DNA of 64,000 bases from Roseimicrobium gellanilyticum (lineage in GTDB: Bacteria > Verrucomicrobiota > Verrucomicrobiia > Verrucomicrobiales > Verrucomicrobiaceae): the NCBI RefSeq assembly GCF_003315205.1, contig NZ_QNRR01000017.1, positions 1 through 64,000 of the forward strand, in the 5' to 3' direction. Below, in pieces: positions 1 to 8,893 of this stretch. The position numbers and the translations under genes are program-made. The notes under the pieces were generated by a model, which saw only the letters and a program-made list of their open reading frames with translations, was not told where the DNA came from and did not search any database. The stretch's first letter is position 1. Every line of letters starts with the position of its first letter.

Positions 1-2
1 CC

Positions 3-77
3 CTCACCGCAGTCATGCGACAACTCCTCACGGTGCTCAACGCCCTCTTGAAAAATCCTGACTTCCGCCTTGCGTGA
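3..77 (+). pseudogene. C-terminal tail of an IS110-family-like transposase (partial, enters from left edge)
   Basis: The frame from base 3 to the TGA at 75-77 reads LTAVMRQLLTVLNALLKNP and ends FRLA. The phrase 'LTAVMR-LL-LN-LLK' is typical of the extreme C-terminus of IS110/IS116/IS902 transposases. Only 24 codons are in the window, so intactness cannot be judged. The following 140 bases carry no gene. They contain two short near-palindromes (around 152-163 and 179-190) that could belong to the element end or to the cytochrome gene's 3' region. Confidence 0.5.
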
Positions 78-218
78 AACACCGTTGCTCCAAATTCGTG
101 GCCTCGACATCTACTGCCAACGGGAAATAGCGAAGTCATGCGAGGCGTCAGGCCAGAAGGCCCAACGTCCGCTGTCAGGGCAGAAGCCCTAACCTCCTTG
201 AACTACTGGGCTCCGCTC

Positions 219-3200
219 CTATTTCTTCAGTTCCTCCAAGGTCCACAACGCAGTGCGGTCCTTGTGCTTGCCACGTACCGCTTCCACTTCAGCCGTAGAC
301 ACAGCGGAAGCACCTTTGCCATGCTCCTTGCGGATGTAAGTTAGCACCTCAGCAATCTGCTGATCATTCAAGCCACTTGGCGGCATGGGGATGGGCGTGG
401 CACGGCCGTACTCCTGGCCTGCCACAGTGATGGGTCCCATAAGGCCGTGCATGATCATCTTGATGAGCGCATCCTTGTCACCAGTCACCCACTCGCTGTT
501 GCGCAGGGGAGGGTAGATACCTTGCAGGCCATTGCCATCAGGCTGGTGGCAGTTCAGGCAGAGGGCATCGTAGATGAGCTTGCCGGGATGCTCCTGCACA
601 GGGGCGGCATCGGCGATCTTGTGGACGAAGGCTACATGCGTGGCGTTGCCACCGAAGTCGAGCTTCTTCTCTGCAAGTGGCTTGGCCCACTGGGGCTTCA
701 GTGCACGCACACATTGCGCGAGCGAGTAGTCGATGAAACGGTCCCTCGGAGAATCCAGCGCAAGGGCTGCGACCTCCACCGCCTCGGGCTTCTCCACATA
801 ACTGAGCGCAACGATGGCCTCCAGACGCACACGGGGATTCTCATCACGAATGCACTTGGTCAGCAGGCCCAGCGGATCCGGAAGGCGATCCGCCCACGCG
901 CCCGCCACACGGGCGCCATAGGCACGCACACGGGCATCTTTTGCCTCGAGAAGCTTGTCCAGCAGCTTGGGGTGCACGGATTCATGGGCCTCATACACAC
1001 CGATGACTTCCAGCAGCAGGTGCTCGTAACCCTTGTCAGCAGCGTTCAACGTTTCTACGAAGGCATCCGTTGCTTTCACGACTTCCTCGGTGAACATGTC
1101 AAAGAGCAGACGCTTCGCCTGGTAGCGCGTCCAGCGTTCCGGTGAGCGCAGTTGTGCCAGTAGTTCCGGCGCTTTCATCGCGGCGAGATTCGGTTGCTTC
1201 ACCGGCTCACGCCCCTTGTAGGTGATGCGCCAAATGCGCCCGCGCGTACGGTCGCGGCGGGGATCCGCATAGCTGGCCTGATAGTGGCCGATGATGGGAT
1301 TGTACCAGTCCGCCACATAGATGGCGCCATCCGGACCCACGCTCACGTCCACTGGGCGGAAAGCGGTGGAGGTGGACTTCAGGAGCTTGGGAAGCTGTTC
1401 AGTGACGAAACCTGCGCCGTCATCGATAAACTTGTGAAACTCAATCACATTGCCGAAGTAGCCTCCGATCACCGCATGCCCCTGCACGTCATCCGGCAGT
1501 GCCTTCGTGCCAATGATGTCGAGCGCTGTCGTCTTGGGGTTCGTTTTGAAGAGCGATCCAATGCCGTGGTACTGATCCGGGTCCTGCACGCGGATGGTGC
1601 CCGGCGTGGTGTAATAACCATCCGGACGGTCGCCGGACTTGTGGAAGATTTGATTGTAGTCATCGAAGGCCACACCCCAGCAGTTGTGGCCCGCCTTGCC
1701 GCCATTGAAGAAGCCATCCATGCGCATGGTGCGCGGGTTCAGCCTCCACACGCCAGCCTTGTCCAGACGGGAAAGCCCCCAAGGTGTTTCCACCCTAGAG
1801 AAGGCATGCAGGCCCTGCGTGAACCACAAGCTGCCATCGGGTCCGCGTGTGATGGAGTTCACGAGCTGGTGGGTGTCCCCCACCCCGAAGCCGGAGTAGA
1901 TCACCGTACGCTGATCAGCCTTGCCATCGCCATCCGTGTCCTTGAGATGCACGAGCTCATCGAAGTCGCATACGTATACACCACCAGCACCGGGTTCCAC
2001 GCCCTGCACCATGGTGAGGCCTTCTGCGAAGCGCGTAGTCTTGTCGACCTTGCCGTCGTGGTTCGTGTCTTCACAGATCAGGATGAAGTCTCCCGGCTTC
2101 GAACCCGCAAGAATGTGAGGATAGGTCGGTGAGCAGGCCACATAGAGGCGGCCTTTCTCATCCCAGGACATCTGCGTGGGCTTCACGAGGTCATCTTTCT
2201 CCGAAGCAAAGAGTGAGGTCTCATAACCCTCCATCATCGTGAAGGTGGCCTTTTCCGCCTCGGGCGTGAACTCGGGACTATCCGGCATGGCTGTATAGCC
2301 GGGGCTCTTCGGGATGACTTCTGTCGGTGCCTCGCCACGTGCAAGCGAGTGAATCCGCGCATCCAATGCAGCGATGAGCGGCTTGTGATGCTCGAAGCTC
2401 TCTCGCAGTGAGGGCACATCTCCGCCGGATTTGCCGAACAACTGGGCCACGCGATCGCCGTACACAAAGGACCAATTCGCCGGGCGCCAGCAATCGAAGA
2501 AGAGGCGGTTCTTTTCAATGATGGCCGTGCGCAATTCCTCGTTGTCCGTGGCGGGTTTGGCGCCAGCACCGAGTTCCTTGGCGATCAAAGAGGCCACCAC
2601 GCGGAGGCCTTCTGGATTGAGGTGAAGACCGTTGTCCGTGAGCCGCGGCTCCGTGGCAGGACGCTCGCTGAGTGGAGTGAAGAGATCCACATACACCGCG
2701 CCGCGCTGCTTCGCGATGGCCTTCACCGCATCGGCATAGGCCTTCACGTCTGCATTGAGCTTCGTGAGATCCGGCGCGTGGGAGGCGAGCGGTTTCTCAA
2801 AAGGCATCGGAGACACCAGCACGAGCCGGTGCGTGCGCGCCGCGAACTCATCCAGCAGCTTATGGTAAGCCGCGGTGAAGGCAGGTACCTTCACCGCACC
2901 GTCAAATGCCTCCACCTGGCCGAACTGCGCCATCACCGTGGTGGCGCCGGCGGACTCCATCTGCGAGGTCCAAGAACCGAAATTCAGGTCGCGCCACTGC
3001 TCATAGACCGTATCCCCCTCCCAAGCCATGGAGCGAAACCGGGGCTTCTTTTCGGCGAACGCAGACGTCAGCCAGCCCTCCAGGTTCCCGGTCTTCTGCT
3101 CGCGTACAAAGTTCGTCTGGCCCGTGAGCACCAGCACCTCGTCGTCCTTGAGTTCGAACTTCCCATCCTTGAAAGCTTCCGGCGCGGTGCCCGCCATCGC

Positions 3201-3881
3201 GGGATCGCCGAAGCGCTGCATGATCACGGACTGCTCAGGCACCACATCGCCTGCGAGTTCTTCAATCGTGATATTCCGGTAGGAGATGACTGCCTTGCAC
3301 TTGCCGTGAATCTGCAGGGCGATGAGACCTTCCTTCTCGATGCTGCCATCCGGCTCGGAGTAGTCGATGGTCTGGCGGCCATTGACGATCAGGATGATGC
3401 GAGGACCTTCGGCGCGGATTTCGTATTTGTTCCACTCACCTGGCTTCTCGAACTCCGCAATCTTGTCCTTGTCTCCGGAGGCCAGCATCTTCTTGCGGCG
3501 GGATTCGTCGTAGAGGAAGCCGGTGTATCCCGCGCCGATGTCGGCCTGGTAACCGCTCATTTCATTCGGCGGACTGGGAATGCGTTTACTGCGGAACTGC
3601 ACCCCGCCATTCACAAAGCCCTCCGTACCGACCAGCTTGTACTCAAACCTTAGGCGGAAGTTCTTGTAGGTTTTTTTCGTCGCAAGAAATTCATTCTGCG
3701 GATTGCCCTCCATGGAGCCTCCCACAATGACGCCGTCCTCCACTCGCCAGACCTTGGTGTCACCTTCCCACCCTTCCAGCGTTTGGCCGTCGAAGAGTGG
3801 CACGGGTGCCGCGTGAAGATCCATCGCGCCACCAAGCAGAAGCAAGGCGCTGGTGAAAGAGGTGAGCAAAGTACGTCTCAT
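219..3881 (-). CDS. DUF1080 / SGNH-hydrolase / PVC-type dehydrogenase / cytochrome c multidomain protein
   Basis: A secreted protein of about 1220 residues. I chose the ATG at 3881 because it opens a clean Sec signal peptide (MRRTLLTSFTSALLLLGG, cut after LHAA). An upstream in-frame ATG at 3959 adds a hydrophilic stretch. Domain order: a DUF1080 (3-keto-glycoside hydrolase-like) beta-sandwich starting PVPLFDGQTLEGWEG, about residues 26-225; an SGNH/GDSL-like region about 250-450; a putative membrane-bound dehydrogenase beta-propeller of the Pirellula/Verrucomicrobium type about 560-900; alpha-helical HEAT-like repeats about 930-1080; and a C-terminal cytochrome c with heme motif CLNCH and a later PMPP that could give the axial Met. 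In this phylum such proteins are linked to periplasmic sugar oxidation and breakdown. The substrate is unknown. Confidence 0.85.
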   Translation of the reverse strand: MRRTLLTSFTSALLLLGGAMDLHAAPVPLFDGQTLEGWEGDTKVWRVEDGVIVGGSMEGNPQNEFLATKKTYKNFRLRFEYKLVGTEGFVNGGVQFRSKRIPSPPNEMSGYQADIGAGYTGFLYDESRRKKMLASGDKDKIAEFEKPGEWNKYEIRAEGPRIILIVNGRQTIDYSEPDGSIEKEGLIALQIHGKCKAVISYRNITIEELAGDVVPEQSVIMQRFGDPAMAGTAPEAFKDGKFELKDDEVLVLTGQTNFVREQKTGNLEGWLTSAFAEKKPRFRSMAWEGDTVYEQWRDLNFGSWTSQMESAGATTVMAQFGQVEAFDGAVKVPAFTAAYHKLLDEFAARTHRLVLVSPMPFEKPLASHAPDLTKLNADVKAYADAVKAIAKQRGAVYVDLFTPLSERPATEPRLTDNGLHLNPEGLRVVASLIAKELGAGAKPATDNEELRTAIIEKNRLFFDCWRPANWSFVYGDRVAQLFGKSGGDVPSLRESFEHHKPLIAALDARIHSLARGEAPTEVIPKSPGYTAMPDSPEFTPEAEKATFTMMEGYETSLFASEKDDLVKPTQMSWDEKGRLYVACSPTYPHILAGSKPGDFILICEDTNHDGKVDKTTRFAEGLTMVQGVEPGAGGVYVCDFDELVHLKDTDGDGKADQRTVIYSGFGVGDTHQLVNSITRGPDGSLWFTQGLHAFSRVETPWGLSRLDKAGVWRLNPRTMRMDGFFNGGKAGHNCWGVAFDDYNQIFHKSGDRPDGYYTTPGTIRVQDPDQYHGIGSLFKTNPKTTALDIIGTKALPDDVQGHAVIGGYFGNVIEFHKFIDDGAGFVTEQLPKLLKSTSTAFRPVDVSVGPDGAIYVADWYNPIIGHYQASYADPRRDRTRGRIWRITYKGREPVKQPNLAAMKAPELLAQLRSPERWTRYQAKRLLFDMFTEEVVKATDAFVETLNAADKGYEHLLLEVIGVYEAHESVHPKLLDKLLEAKDARVRAYGARVAGAWADRLPDPLGLLTKCIRDENPRVRLEAIVALSYVEKPEAVEVAALALDSPRDRFIDYSLAQCVRALKPQWAKPLAEKKLDFGGNATHVAFVHKIADAAPVQEHPGKLIYDALCLNCHQPDGNGLQGIYPPLRNSEWVTGDKDALIKMIMHGLMGPITVAGQEYGRATPIPMPPSGLNDQQIAEVLTYIRKEHGKGASAVSTAEVEAVRGKHKDRTALWTLEELKK

Positions 3882-3983
3882 GGGAAAATAGGGTGGGTGG
3901 AAACGGTCCGTCACAAGGTCTTTTTGCCGGGGCAGGAACACATTTCCAAGGTCTTGCACCCGGAGGCGCAGGCGTAGTACAGT

Positions 3984-4487
3984 GTGAAGCCCGTGACCTC
4001 AACCTCCACCCCCACTCCCCGCCAGCTCTATCGCGCTCTCGATCGTGGTGAAATCACGAAGGAGGAATTCCGTGCCTCCATGCGCGAACATGCCCTTTCC
4101 CTGATCGAGGAAATGGAGGAAGTGCACCAGAATCCCGTGGCAGCCTGGATTGAAACGCTGCGGAATCGACAGGCCGCAGCACGCCTGGCACGCGCCCATG
4201 GCGAGCATGTGGTGAGGGAGGCGTTCACTGCCTTGTCAGAAGTGCCGGACTTCCCGCTGGCCCACTGGCTCTGGAATGCGGATCACGCGCACCTGCCGCT
4301 GTATTGTTTTTTGCGGACCCGGAAGGAGCCGATTTTCCGCGTGCTGAAGCTGGTGTCCCAACCGTGGCTGTTGATGCTGAGCGTGGAATACGGCAGCGCG
4401 GAGAAGGGTCAGGCCACGAAGGAAAAGTTCACGTTCAAGCGCGAGCGCTTTGGCCGGCTCACGGTCACCAAGCGGGAGGCGGCGTAG
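3984..4487 (+). CDS. Conserved hypothetical protein, 167 aa
   Basis: Begins at a GTG (3984), with another GTG three codons on that could also serve. It is divergent from the large dehydrogenase gene with about 100 bases between starts. The protein is soluble, has no signal peptide, starts with a helical charged region (EITKEEFRASMREHALSLIEEMEE) and continues with a Trp/His-rich segment (HWLWNADHAHLPLYCF). I do not recognise the family. Codon use and the downstream hairpin support a real gene. Function unknown. Confidence 0.65.
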   Translation: MKPVTSTSTPTPRQLYRALDRGEITKEEFRASMREHALSLIEEMEEVHQNPVAAWIETLRNRQAAARLARAHGEHVVREAFTALSEVPDFPLAHWLWNADHAHLPLYCFLRTRKEPIFRVLKLVSQPWLLMLSVEYGSAEKGQATKEKFTFKRERFGRLTVTKREAA

Positions 4488-4567
4488 AAGTGTAGAAGGC
4501 TTCTCCAGCAGCCTTTCATACCTGACGCGAGTATCACCCTGAAAGGCTTCTGGAGAAGCCTTCTACT
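4488..4567. repeat. Inverted repeat between convergent genes; possible bidirectional terminator, REP-like
   Basis: GTAGAAGGCTTCTCCAGCAG at the left pairs with the segment ending AAGGCTTCTGGAGAAGCC then TTCTAC at the right. It lies between the convergent genes ending at 4487 and 4613. The right arm (AAGGCTTCTGGAGAAGCCTT plus CT, 4543-4564) recurs exactly at 47966-47987 in the Y RNA zone, so this is a dispersed palindromic repeat. Confidence 0.6.
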
Positions 4568-4612
4568 TTCAAACCGACCGGAAACCAACGCTCTCGGGAC
4601 TTCCAAACTCCG

Positions 4613-5485
4613 CTATACCGTTGCTGCTTCGGCGCTGGCAGGCACAGGCGCCGGCTGAAGCTCGTCATCCGTCTCGTCGGGCTCGGCCGAGGGAGCGTTG
4701 AGCATGATGCCCTTGGGCTCTCGGTTGGAACGGCGGCACCACTCCTCGTAGGTGATCACTTCAAAGGTGCGGTCCAGGTGCTCCACAATCGCGGTCATGG
4801 ATTCCACCCAATCGCCGGAGTTGATGTAGTGCACATCGCCCACCTTCTTGTCCGCAGGAGTGTGGATGTGGCCGCAGATGATTCCCTTGCAGCCCTTGCT
4901 TTTCGCCAGCTCCTGAAGCTGCTCTTCAAACTTGCCAACGAAGCTCACCGCGCCTTTTACCTTGGCCTTCACCCATTTGGCAAAGGAGAAGGGTTCCTTG
5001 CCGCGCCAGTGACGCCACGCGTTGTAGGCACGGTTCAGCTTGAGCAGGCTGTTGTAACCCACTGAGCCGAGCTGGGCCATCCACTTGTGATTCGTGGTGA
5101 CGTGATCAAAGCCATCGCCATGCACCACGAGGTAGTTGCCATGTGGGGACTCGTGGATGTGCTCCTGCACAATTTGCAGGTTGTCGAACACAATGGGCAG
5201 GAAGCGCTCCAGCACGTCATCGTGATTTCCGCGGGTGTAGATCACCTCGATGTTCTCCTTTTCCATCTTGCGCAGCACCGTGCGCACGAAGTGGGTGTGC
5301 GGCTTCGTCCACTTGCCGCCACGCTGCAGTGCCCACGCGTCGATGATATCTCCGTTCATCACGAGCTTTTCGCAGATGGAATTGCGCAGGAAGTGGCTGG
5401 CCTGGGCCGCCTTGCACTCGGGGACACCGAGATGCACATCGGAGATGAAGATGGTCTTGAACCGGAGTTTGCGTTTGCGGGACAT
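4613..5485 (-). CDS. UDP-2,3-diacylglucosamine hydrolase-like metallophosphoesterase
   Basis: 290 residues with the calcineurin-like phosphoesterase motifs in order: SDVHLG (15-20), NGDIIDAW (44-51), GNHDD (86-90), HGDG and CGHIHTP (near 205), which together bind two metals. The family includes LpxH, which removes UMP in lipid A synthesis, but this longer form with a charged C-terminal tail is the variant often found beside GT4 glycosyltransferases. It sits 42 bases downstream of the GT4 gene on the same strand, so they are probably co-transcribed and act on the same glycolipid. A different phosphodiester substrate is possible. Confidence 0.8.
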   Translation of the reverse strand: MSRKRKLRFKTIFISDVHLGVPECKAAQASHFLRNSICEKLVMNGDIIDAWALQRGGKWTKPHTHFVRTVLRKMEKENIEVIYTRGNHDDVLERFLPIVFDNLQIVQEHIHESPHGNYLVVHGDGFDHVTTNHKWMAQLGSVGYNSLLKLNRAYNAWRHWRGKEPFSFAKWVKAKVKGAVSFVGKFEEQLQELAKSKGCKGIICGHIHTPADKKVGDVHYINSGDWVESMTAIVEHLDRTFEVITYEEWCRRSNREPKGIMLNAPSAEPDETDDELQPAPVPASAEAATV

Positions 5486-5527
5486 GGCGGTGTGGGGAGT
5501 CGGAGGTTGGGAGAGGGATGCCGGGGA

Positions 5528-6661
5528 CTAGGAAGCGAATGCAAAAGCCGTGCCTGCCAGTTCCTGTTCGAACTGCTCGACAATGGCGTTCCATGAAAGC
5601 TTCTCCGCTGTGCGGGCTGCGGCGTTGCGCAGCTCCACATCCTGCCAGTGCGCCAGCGCGGCGTCCGTAGCGGCAAGGAATGCGGGCTCATCACCGAAAG
5701 TGGCCACGTGGCCATTCTCTCCATGCCGCACATGCTGATTCGCAGCGGCATAATCAAAACTCACGGTGCTCAGACCGCTGGCCAGCGCCTCGGTGAGCAC
5801 ATTGCCAAACGTCTCTGTCAGGCTTGGAAAAACAAATACATCCGCGCTGGCGTAGTGACTGGCGAGATCTTCACCTGTGCGTGCGCCGGCAAAGATGAAC
5901 TCGGGATGCTCCTCCTTCAGACTGGCTGCCTTCGGTCCATCTCCTACGAAGACGCACCTTGCGCCGGAATGCTGGTCCCGGACGCACTGGAAGGCCCTCA
6001 CCACAAGCGGCAGATTCTTCTCCGCAGCGATGCGTCCCACAAAGATCGCCACCGGTGTGCTGCCGTCCGCGCCCCACGAGCGGCGCAGGGCTTCATCCCG
6101 GCGATCCGGATTAAAGAGATCCGTATCCACGCCCCGTCCCAGCACGCCCACATTCTCGATTCCCAACTCACGGAGCTGGGTGGCGGTGCTTTCGCTGGGA
6201 GTCAGCGTGCGCGCCGTGCAATTGTGCACCCACTTCAAGTAGCCCGTCGCAGCACTCTTCAGAATCGGGACGCTGTAGTCCTGCGAATAGGTGTGGAAGT
6301 TCGTATGGAACCCGGAAACCACACGAACGTTGTGCAGCTTGGCCGCGCGGATGGCATTGCACCCCATGATGGTTTCCACGGCCACATACATGGCATCCGG
6401 CTGCAGGGACTCGATGTGGCGGGTGAAGTAGTTTCTCGACGCAAAGCCCACTCGCACACCGTCATACCCTGGCAGCGGCATGGCTCCCACCGCCTGCACC
6501 TGCACTCCAAACTTCTTGTTTTCATCCCTCGCGCCTTCGCTTGTCGTGATGACATGGACTTCATGCCCGCGTTTGGCGAGGCCGCGCGACAAGGTTTGCA
6601 AGGTGCGCGCCACGCCGTTGATGTCAGGCGGGAAGGTGTCAGATACGAGCAGGAACTTCAT
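5528..6661 (-). CDS. GT4-family glycosyltransferase
   Basis: The ATG at 6661 is chosen because MKFLLVSDTFPPDINGVART is the standard GT4 N-terminus; an upstream ATG adds 15 unrelated residues. 377 residues with GT-B fold motifs: the glycine-containing N-terminal loop, donor-site GRIAAEKNLPLVVRAF, and the EX7E region SLTETFGNVLTEALASG. Closest in style to MgtA/SqdX-type sugar transferases that build glycolipids. The downstream phosphoesterase suggests an envelope lipid pathway. Confidence 0.82.
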   Translation of the reverse strand: MKFLLVSDTFPPDINGVARTLQTLSRGLAKRGHEVHVITTSEGARDENKKFGVQVQAVGAMPLPGYDGVRVGFASRNYFTRHIESLQPDAMYVAVETIMGCNAIRAAKLHNVRVVSGFHTNFHTYSQDYSVPILKSAATGYLKWVHNCTARTLTPSESTATQLRELGIENVGVLGRGVDTDLFNPDRRDEALRRSWGADGSTPVAIFVGRIAAEKNLPLVVRAFQCVRDQHSGARCVFVGDGPKAASLKEEHPEFIFAGARTGEDLASHYASADVFVFPSLTETFGNVLTEALASGLSTVSFDYAAANQHVRHGENGHVATFGDEPAFLAATDAALAHWQDVELRNAAARTAEKLSWNAIVEQFEQELAGTAFAFAS

Positions 6662-6732
6662 CAGTCTGGCCCTCCCATCATACTTTCCCGATGCGCACCT
6701 GAACATATGCAGGTGGTGACGTTATCGTCACC

Positions 6733-6780
6733 TCGCAAGATATAGGCACAAAGCAACCCCGGCAACGCCATATCTTGCGA
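6733..6780. terminator. Inverted repeat between two minus-strand genes
   Basis: TCGCAAGATATAGGC (6733-6747) pairs with GCCATATCTTGCGA (6767-6780) around a 19-base loop. It lies just beyond the stop of the phosphodiester glycosidase gene. A second small palindrome, GTGACGTTATCGTCAC (about 6716-6731), follows towards the GT4 start and could be an operator. No strong T-run is visible, so factor-independent termination is uncertain. Confidence 0.45.
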
Positions 6781-6783
6781 TTG

Positions 6784-7539
6784 TCACCTGGGCACTACGA
6801 ACATCGCCGCAAACGTGTTCGGAGTCAATTTGGCATCTTTGTCAGGGTCCACCAGCATGTCAGAAATGTCTCCATCGAGAAACAATGCGTCCTGACATCC
6901 AAGGTGCAGGAAGAACTGGCAGAGTTGATGAAACGTGACGCGTCCCTTGATGCGATCGTCGCGGTCACTCATGACGAAAATGACCTGACCGGTGGATGCA
7001 TGCACACCCACCGCATTGCGCAGGCGCTTGTTTGGTGAGTTCACGTTGAAGGCTGGGTGCAACACACCCTTGCGCATCAGCATGGGACCGCTTTGCGTGG
7101 CAAGGCGCGGCTTCAATCCGCTGCGACTGTATTCCGCCGCTTCCAGGACGCCTGCACCCTTCACATCATCCACATAAAAAACGCCGTTGGGTTTGAGGAA
7201 AAAATTACCCTCTCCGGGGTTGAGATTGAGCGGCACGAGTTCCTTCCCCGCGCAGACAGTCAGGCCACAGGGTTTTGGACCGTTTTCATAAATGCCGCCG
7301 TTGGTGGCAAAGGCGATGCGTTTGCCCTCCTCGGCAAGTTCTTTGCGCAGCCCCTCGAAATCCCGCAATGGTTTTCCGTCTTTTCCGAGCCATCGGAGTT
7401 CCAAGCTGCCGAGCTGAGCCCTCTCGATACGATGCACATGATAGAGGGCTCCCTGAAACTCAAGCTTCTCAGAGGCTTTTAATGTGGCCGCGGCAGTAGA
7501 GACAAAGCCGAGAAGGGTGAGGAGCCAGCGTGGAAGCAT
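6784..7539 (-). CDS. Phosphodiester glycosidase (NAGPA/DUF2233) family protein, exported
   Basis: About 251 residues from MLPRWLLTLLGFVSTAAATL, a signal peptide; an ATG six codons earlier is also possible. The body has family hallmarks: FATNGGIYENGPKPCGLTV, a SGPMLMRKG segment, the Asn/Arg-rich RNAVGVH strand and a C-terminal FLDGD (the family's LDGG-type acidic loop). The family includes the human uncovering enzyme that removes GlcNAc from phosphodiesters and bacterial exopolysaccharide-modifying relatives. Likely acts in the periplasm. Substrate unknown. Confidence 0.75.
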   Translation of the reverse strand: MLPRWLLTLLGFVSTAAATLKASEKLEFQGALYHVHRIERAQLGSLELRWLGKDGKPLRDFEGLRKELAEEGKRIAFATNGGIYENGPKPCGLTVCAGKELVPLNLNPGEGNFFLKPNGVFYVDDVKGAGVLEAAEYSRSGLKPRLATQSGPMLMRKGVLHPAFNVNSPNKRLRNAVGVHASTGQVIFVMSDRDDRIKGRVTFHQLCQFFLHLGCQDALFLDGDISDMLVDPDKDAKLTPNTFAAMFVVPR

Positions 7540-7632
7540 AGTGAATAGGAGAAGCAAAAGTCGATCGAACTCTCAAGTTCGAAACGCCACGTGAAGAGAG
7601 AAAAATGCGTCGCATGTCGCGATCCCGACAAC

Positions 7633-8805
7633 TCACGTCGCTGGAATCTCAATCACACCTCCACGCCGTTCCTGCTCTTCCTTGGGGCGAGCATCTTCTT
7701 TCTCGACATCTTTCTGTTCTTCCATCTCCACTGGTTCCTTCGTCGCAGCTACAACATCAATCACGGCCTCCGAAGCCACCGGCTCCACCTTGTGACGTGT
7801 GAGCATTTCATTCAGCCGCGCCAGCACCGCCTCCACGAGTTCGCGCTGCCCGCGATGAAAACGAAACACGCCGCGCATGGCAGAACCTTCAATCACGAGA
7901 TTCTCACTGAGGAACCGGGATTCGACACGCACTGAGGCATCCGTGAGTGGCAGTGGGAAAAGGCGATCCCTCAGCCCCTTCGTCGCGGCGAACCAGGCTG
8001 CATCGGGGTTCGAGCTGAGCACCAGCACGCCATCGAGATTGGTCATGAGTCCTTTCACCCCTTTGCAGCGCGCCGTCAGGCAGCGCACGGCGACCTGGAC
8101 CTTGCCTTCCTCGACGCTGCCATGAATGCGCAGCAGATCCCGCAGGGGATTGTTCATCACCTGCCTGAGTTCCACCGCATCTTCACCGGTGAGGGCTCTC
8201 GCCGGCAGCTTCACTTTCTGCCACATGAGCCACATCGTGGTCTTGGAGGAGCGCCACAGCCTTGGCAGCAGCAGCCACAACGCGACCAGAATCACCGTGA
8301 ATACCGCAAGCGCCACCGCAGGATGCATCAGCGTGAGAGCTACACCGCCGGCGACACCCGCATCTTCAGCCACACTGAGGGTGATATTGCTCACCGGTTC
8401 GGGAGAATGGTTCACCGCCAGCCGTGTGCCAGCCTTCGCGGTGTGGGTGGTAAGCGCTGCACCTCCGGCCACCAGGGCAGCTGCCACCTGCACATACACC
8501 GGCATGTCCCCCACGGCCTGCAGGCTCAGCAGCACCCCACCCACCGGCCGGATGAAGGTGTGTACACTGTCCCACATCGAGTCGACCCATGGAATCTTAT
8601 CTGCCAGGAACTCCATGGCAAAAAGCAGGCCGGCAACGATGAGCACCACAGGATGGCCCAGGACTTCCAGCGCCTGATGCTGCTGCGCGAGGTGCAGCCA
8701 GTCAAAGCGCACCGCCAGGCCCGTGAGGAATACTGTGAGGTACAAGTTCACCCCGGCCAGCGTCGCCAGCCCGAGCGCCACGCCAAGTTGGTCAAGAATG
8801 TGCAT
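7633..8805 (-). CDS. DUF4126 membrane protein
   Basis: 390 residues. The N-terminal 200 contain several hydrophobic helices (LGLATLAGVNLYLTVFLTGL, then VVLIVAGLLFAMEFLADKIP and Gly/Ala-rich helices), matching DUF4126 membrane proteins, including the D-K-I-P-W-V-D-S loop. The C-terminal half is soluble and ends in an acidic/basic low-complexity tail (EMEEQKDVEKEDARPKEE). It is monocistronic or follows the PBP gene with 88 bases between. Molecular role unknown. Confidence 0.75.
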   Translation of the reverse strand: MHILDQLGVALGLATLAGVNLYLTVFLTGLAVRFDWLHLAQQHQALEVLGHPVVLIVAGLLFAMEFLADKIPWVDSMWDSVHTFIRPVGGVLLSLQAVGDMPVYVQVAAALVAGGAALTTHTAKAGTRLAVNHSPEPVSNITLSVAEDAGVAGGVALTLMHPAVALAVFTVILVALWLLLPRLWRSSKTTMWLMWQKVKLPARALTGEDAVELRQVMNNPLRDLLRIHGSVEEGKVQVAVRCLTARCKGVKGLMTNLDGVLVLSSNPDAAWFAATKGLRDRLFPLPLTDASVRVESRFLSENLVIEGSAMRGVFRFHRGQRELVEAVLARLNEMLTRHKVEPVASEAVIDVVAATKEPVEMEEQKDVEKEDARPKEEQERRGGVIEIPAT

Positions 8806-8893
8806 GGGAGAGGAAATGAAATGCCAAGCATTCTGACGGCTGGCGGGCCGCCACGTTCAGAACGATTTCACGCCCAGGCAGCGACTCGTGTGC

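Noticed and set aside
1-218. Complete insertion sequence at the left edge
   Set aside because: Only 24 codons of the transposase tail are visible and no terminal repeats can be matched within the window.
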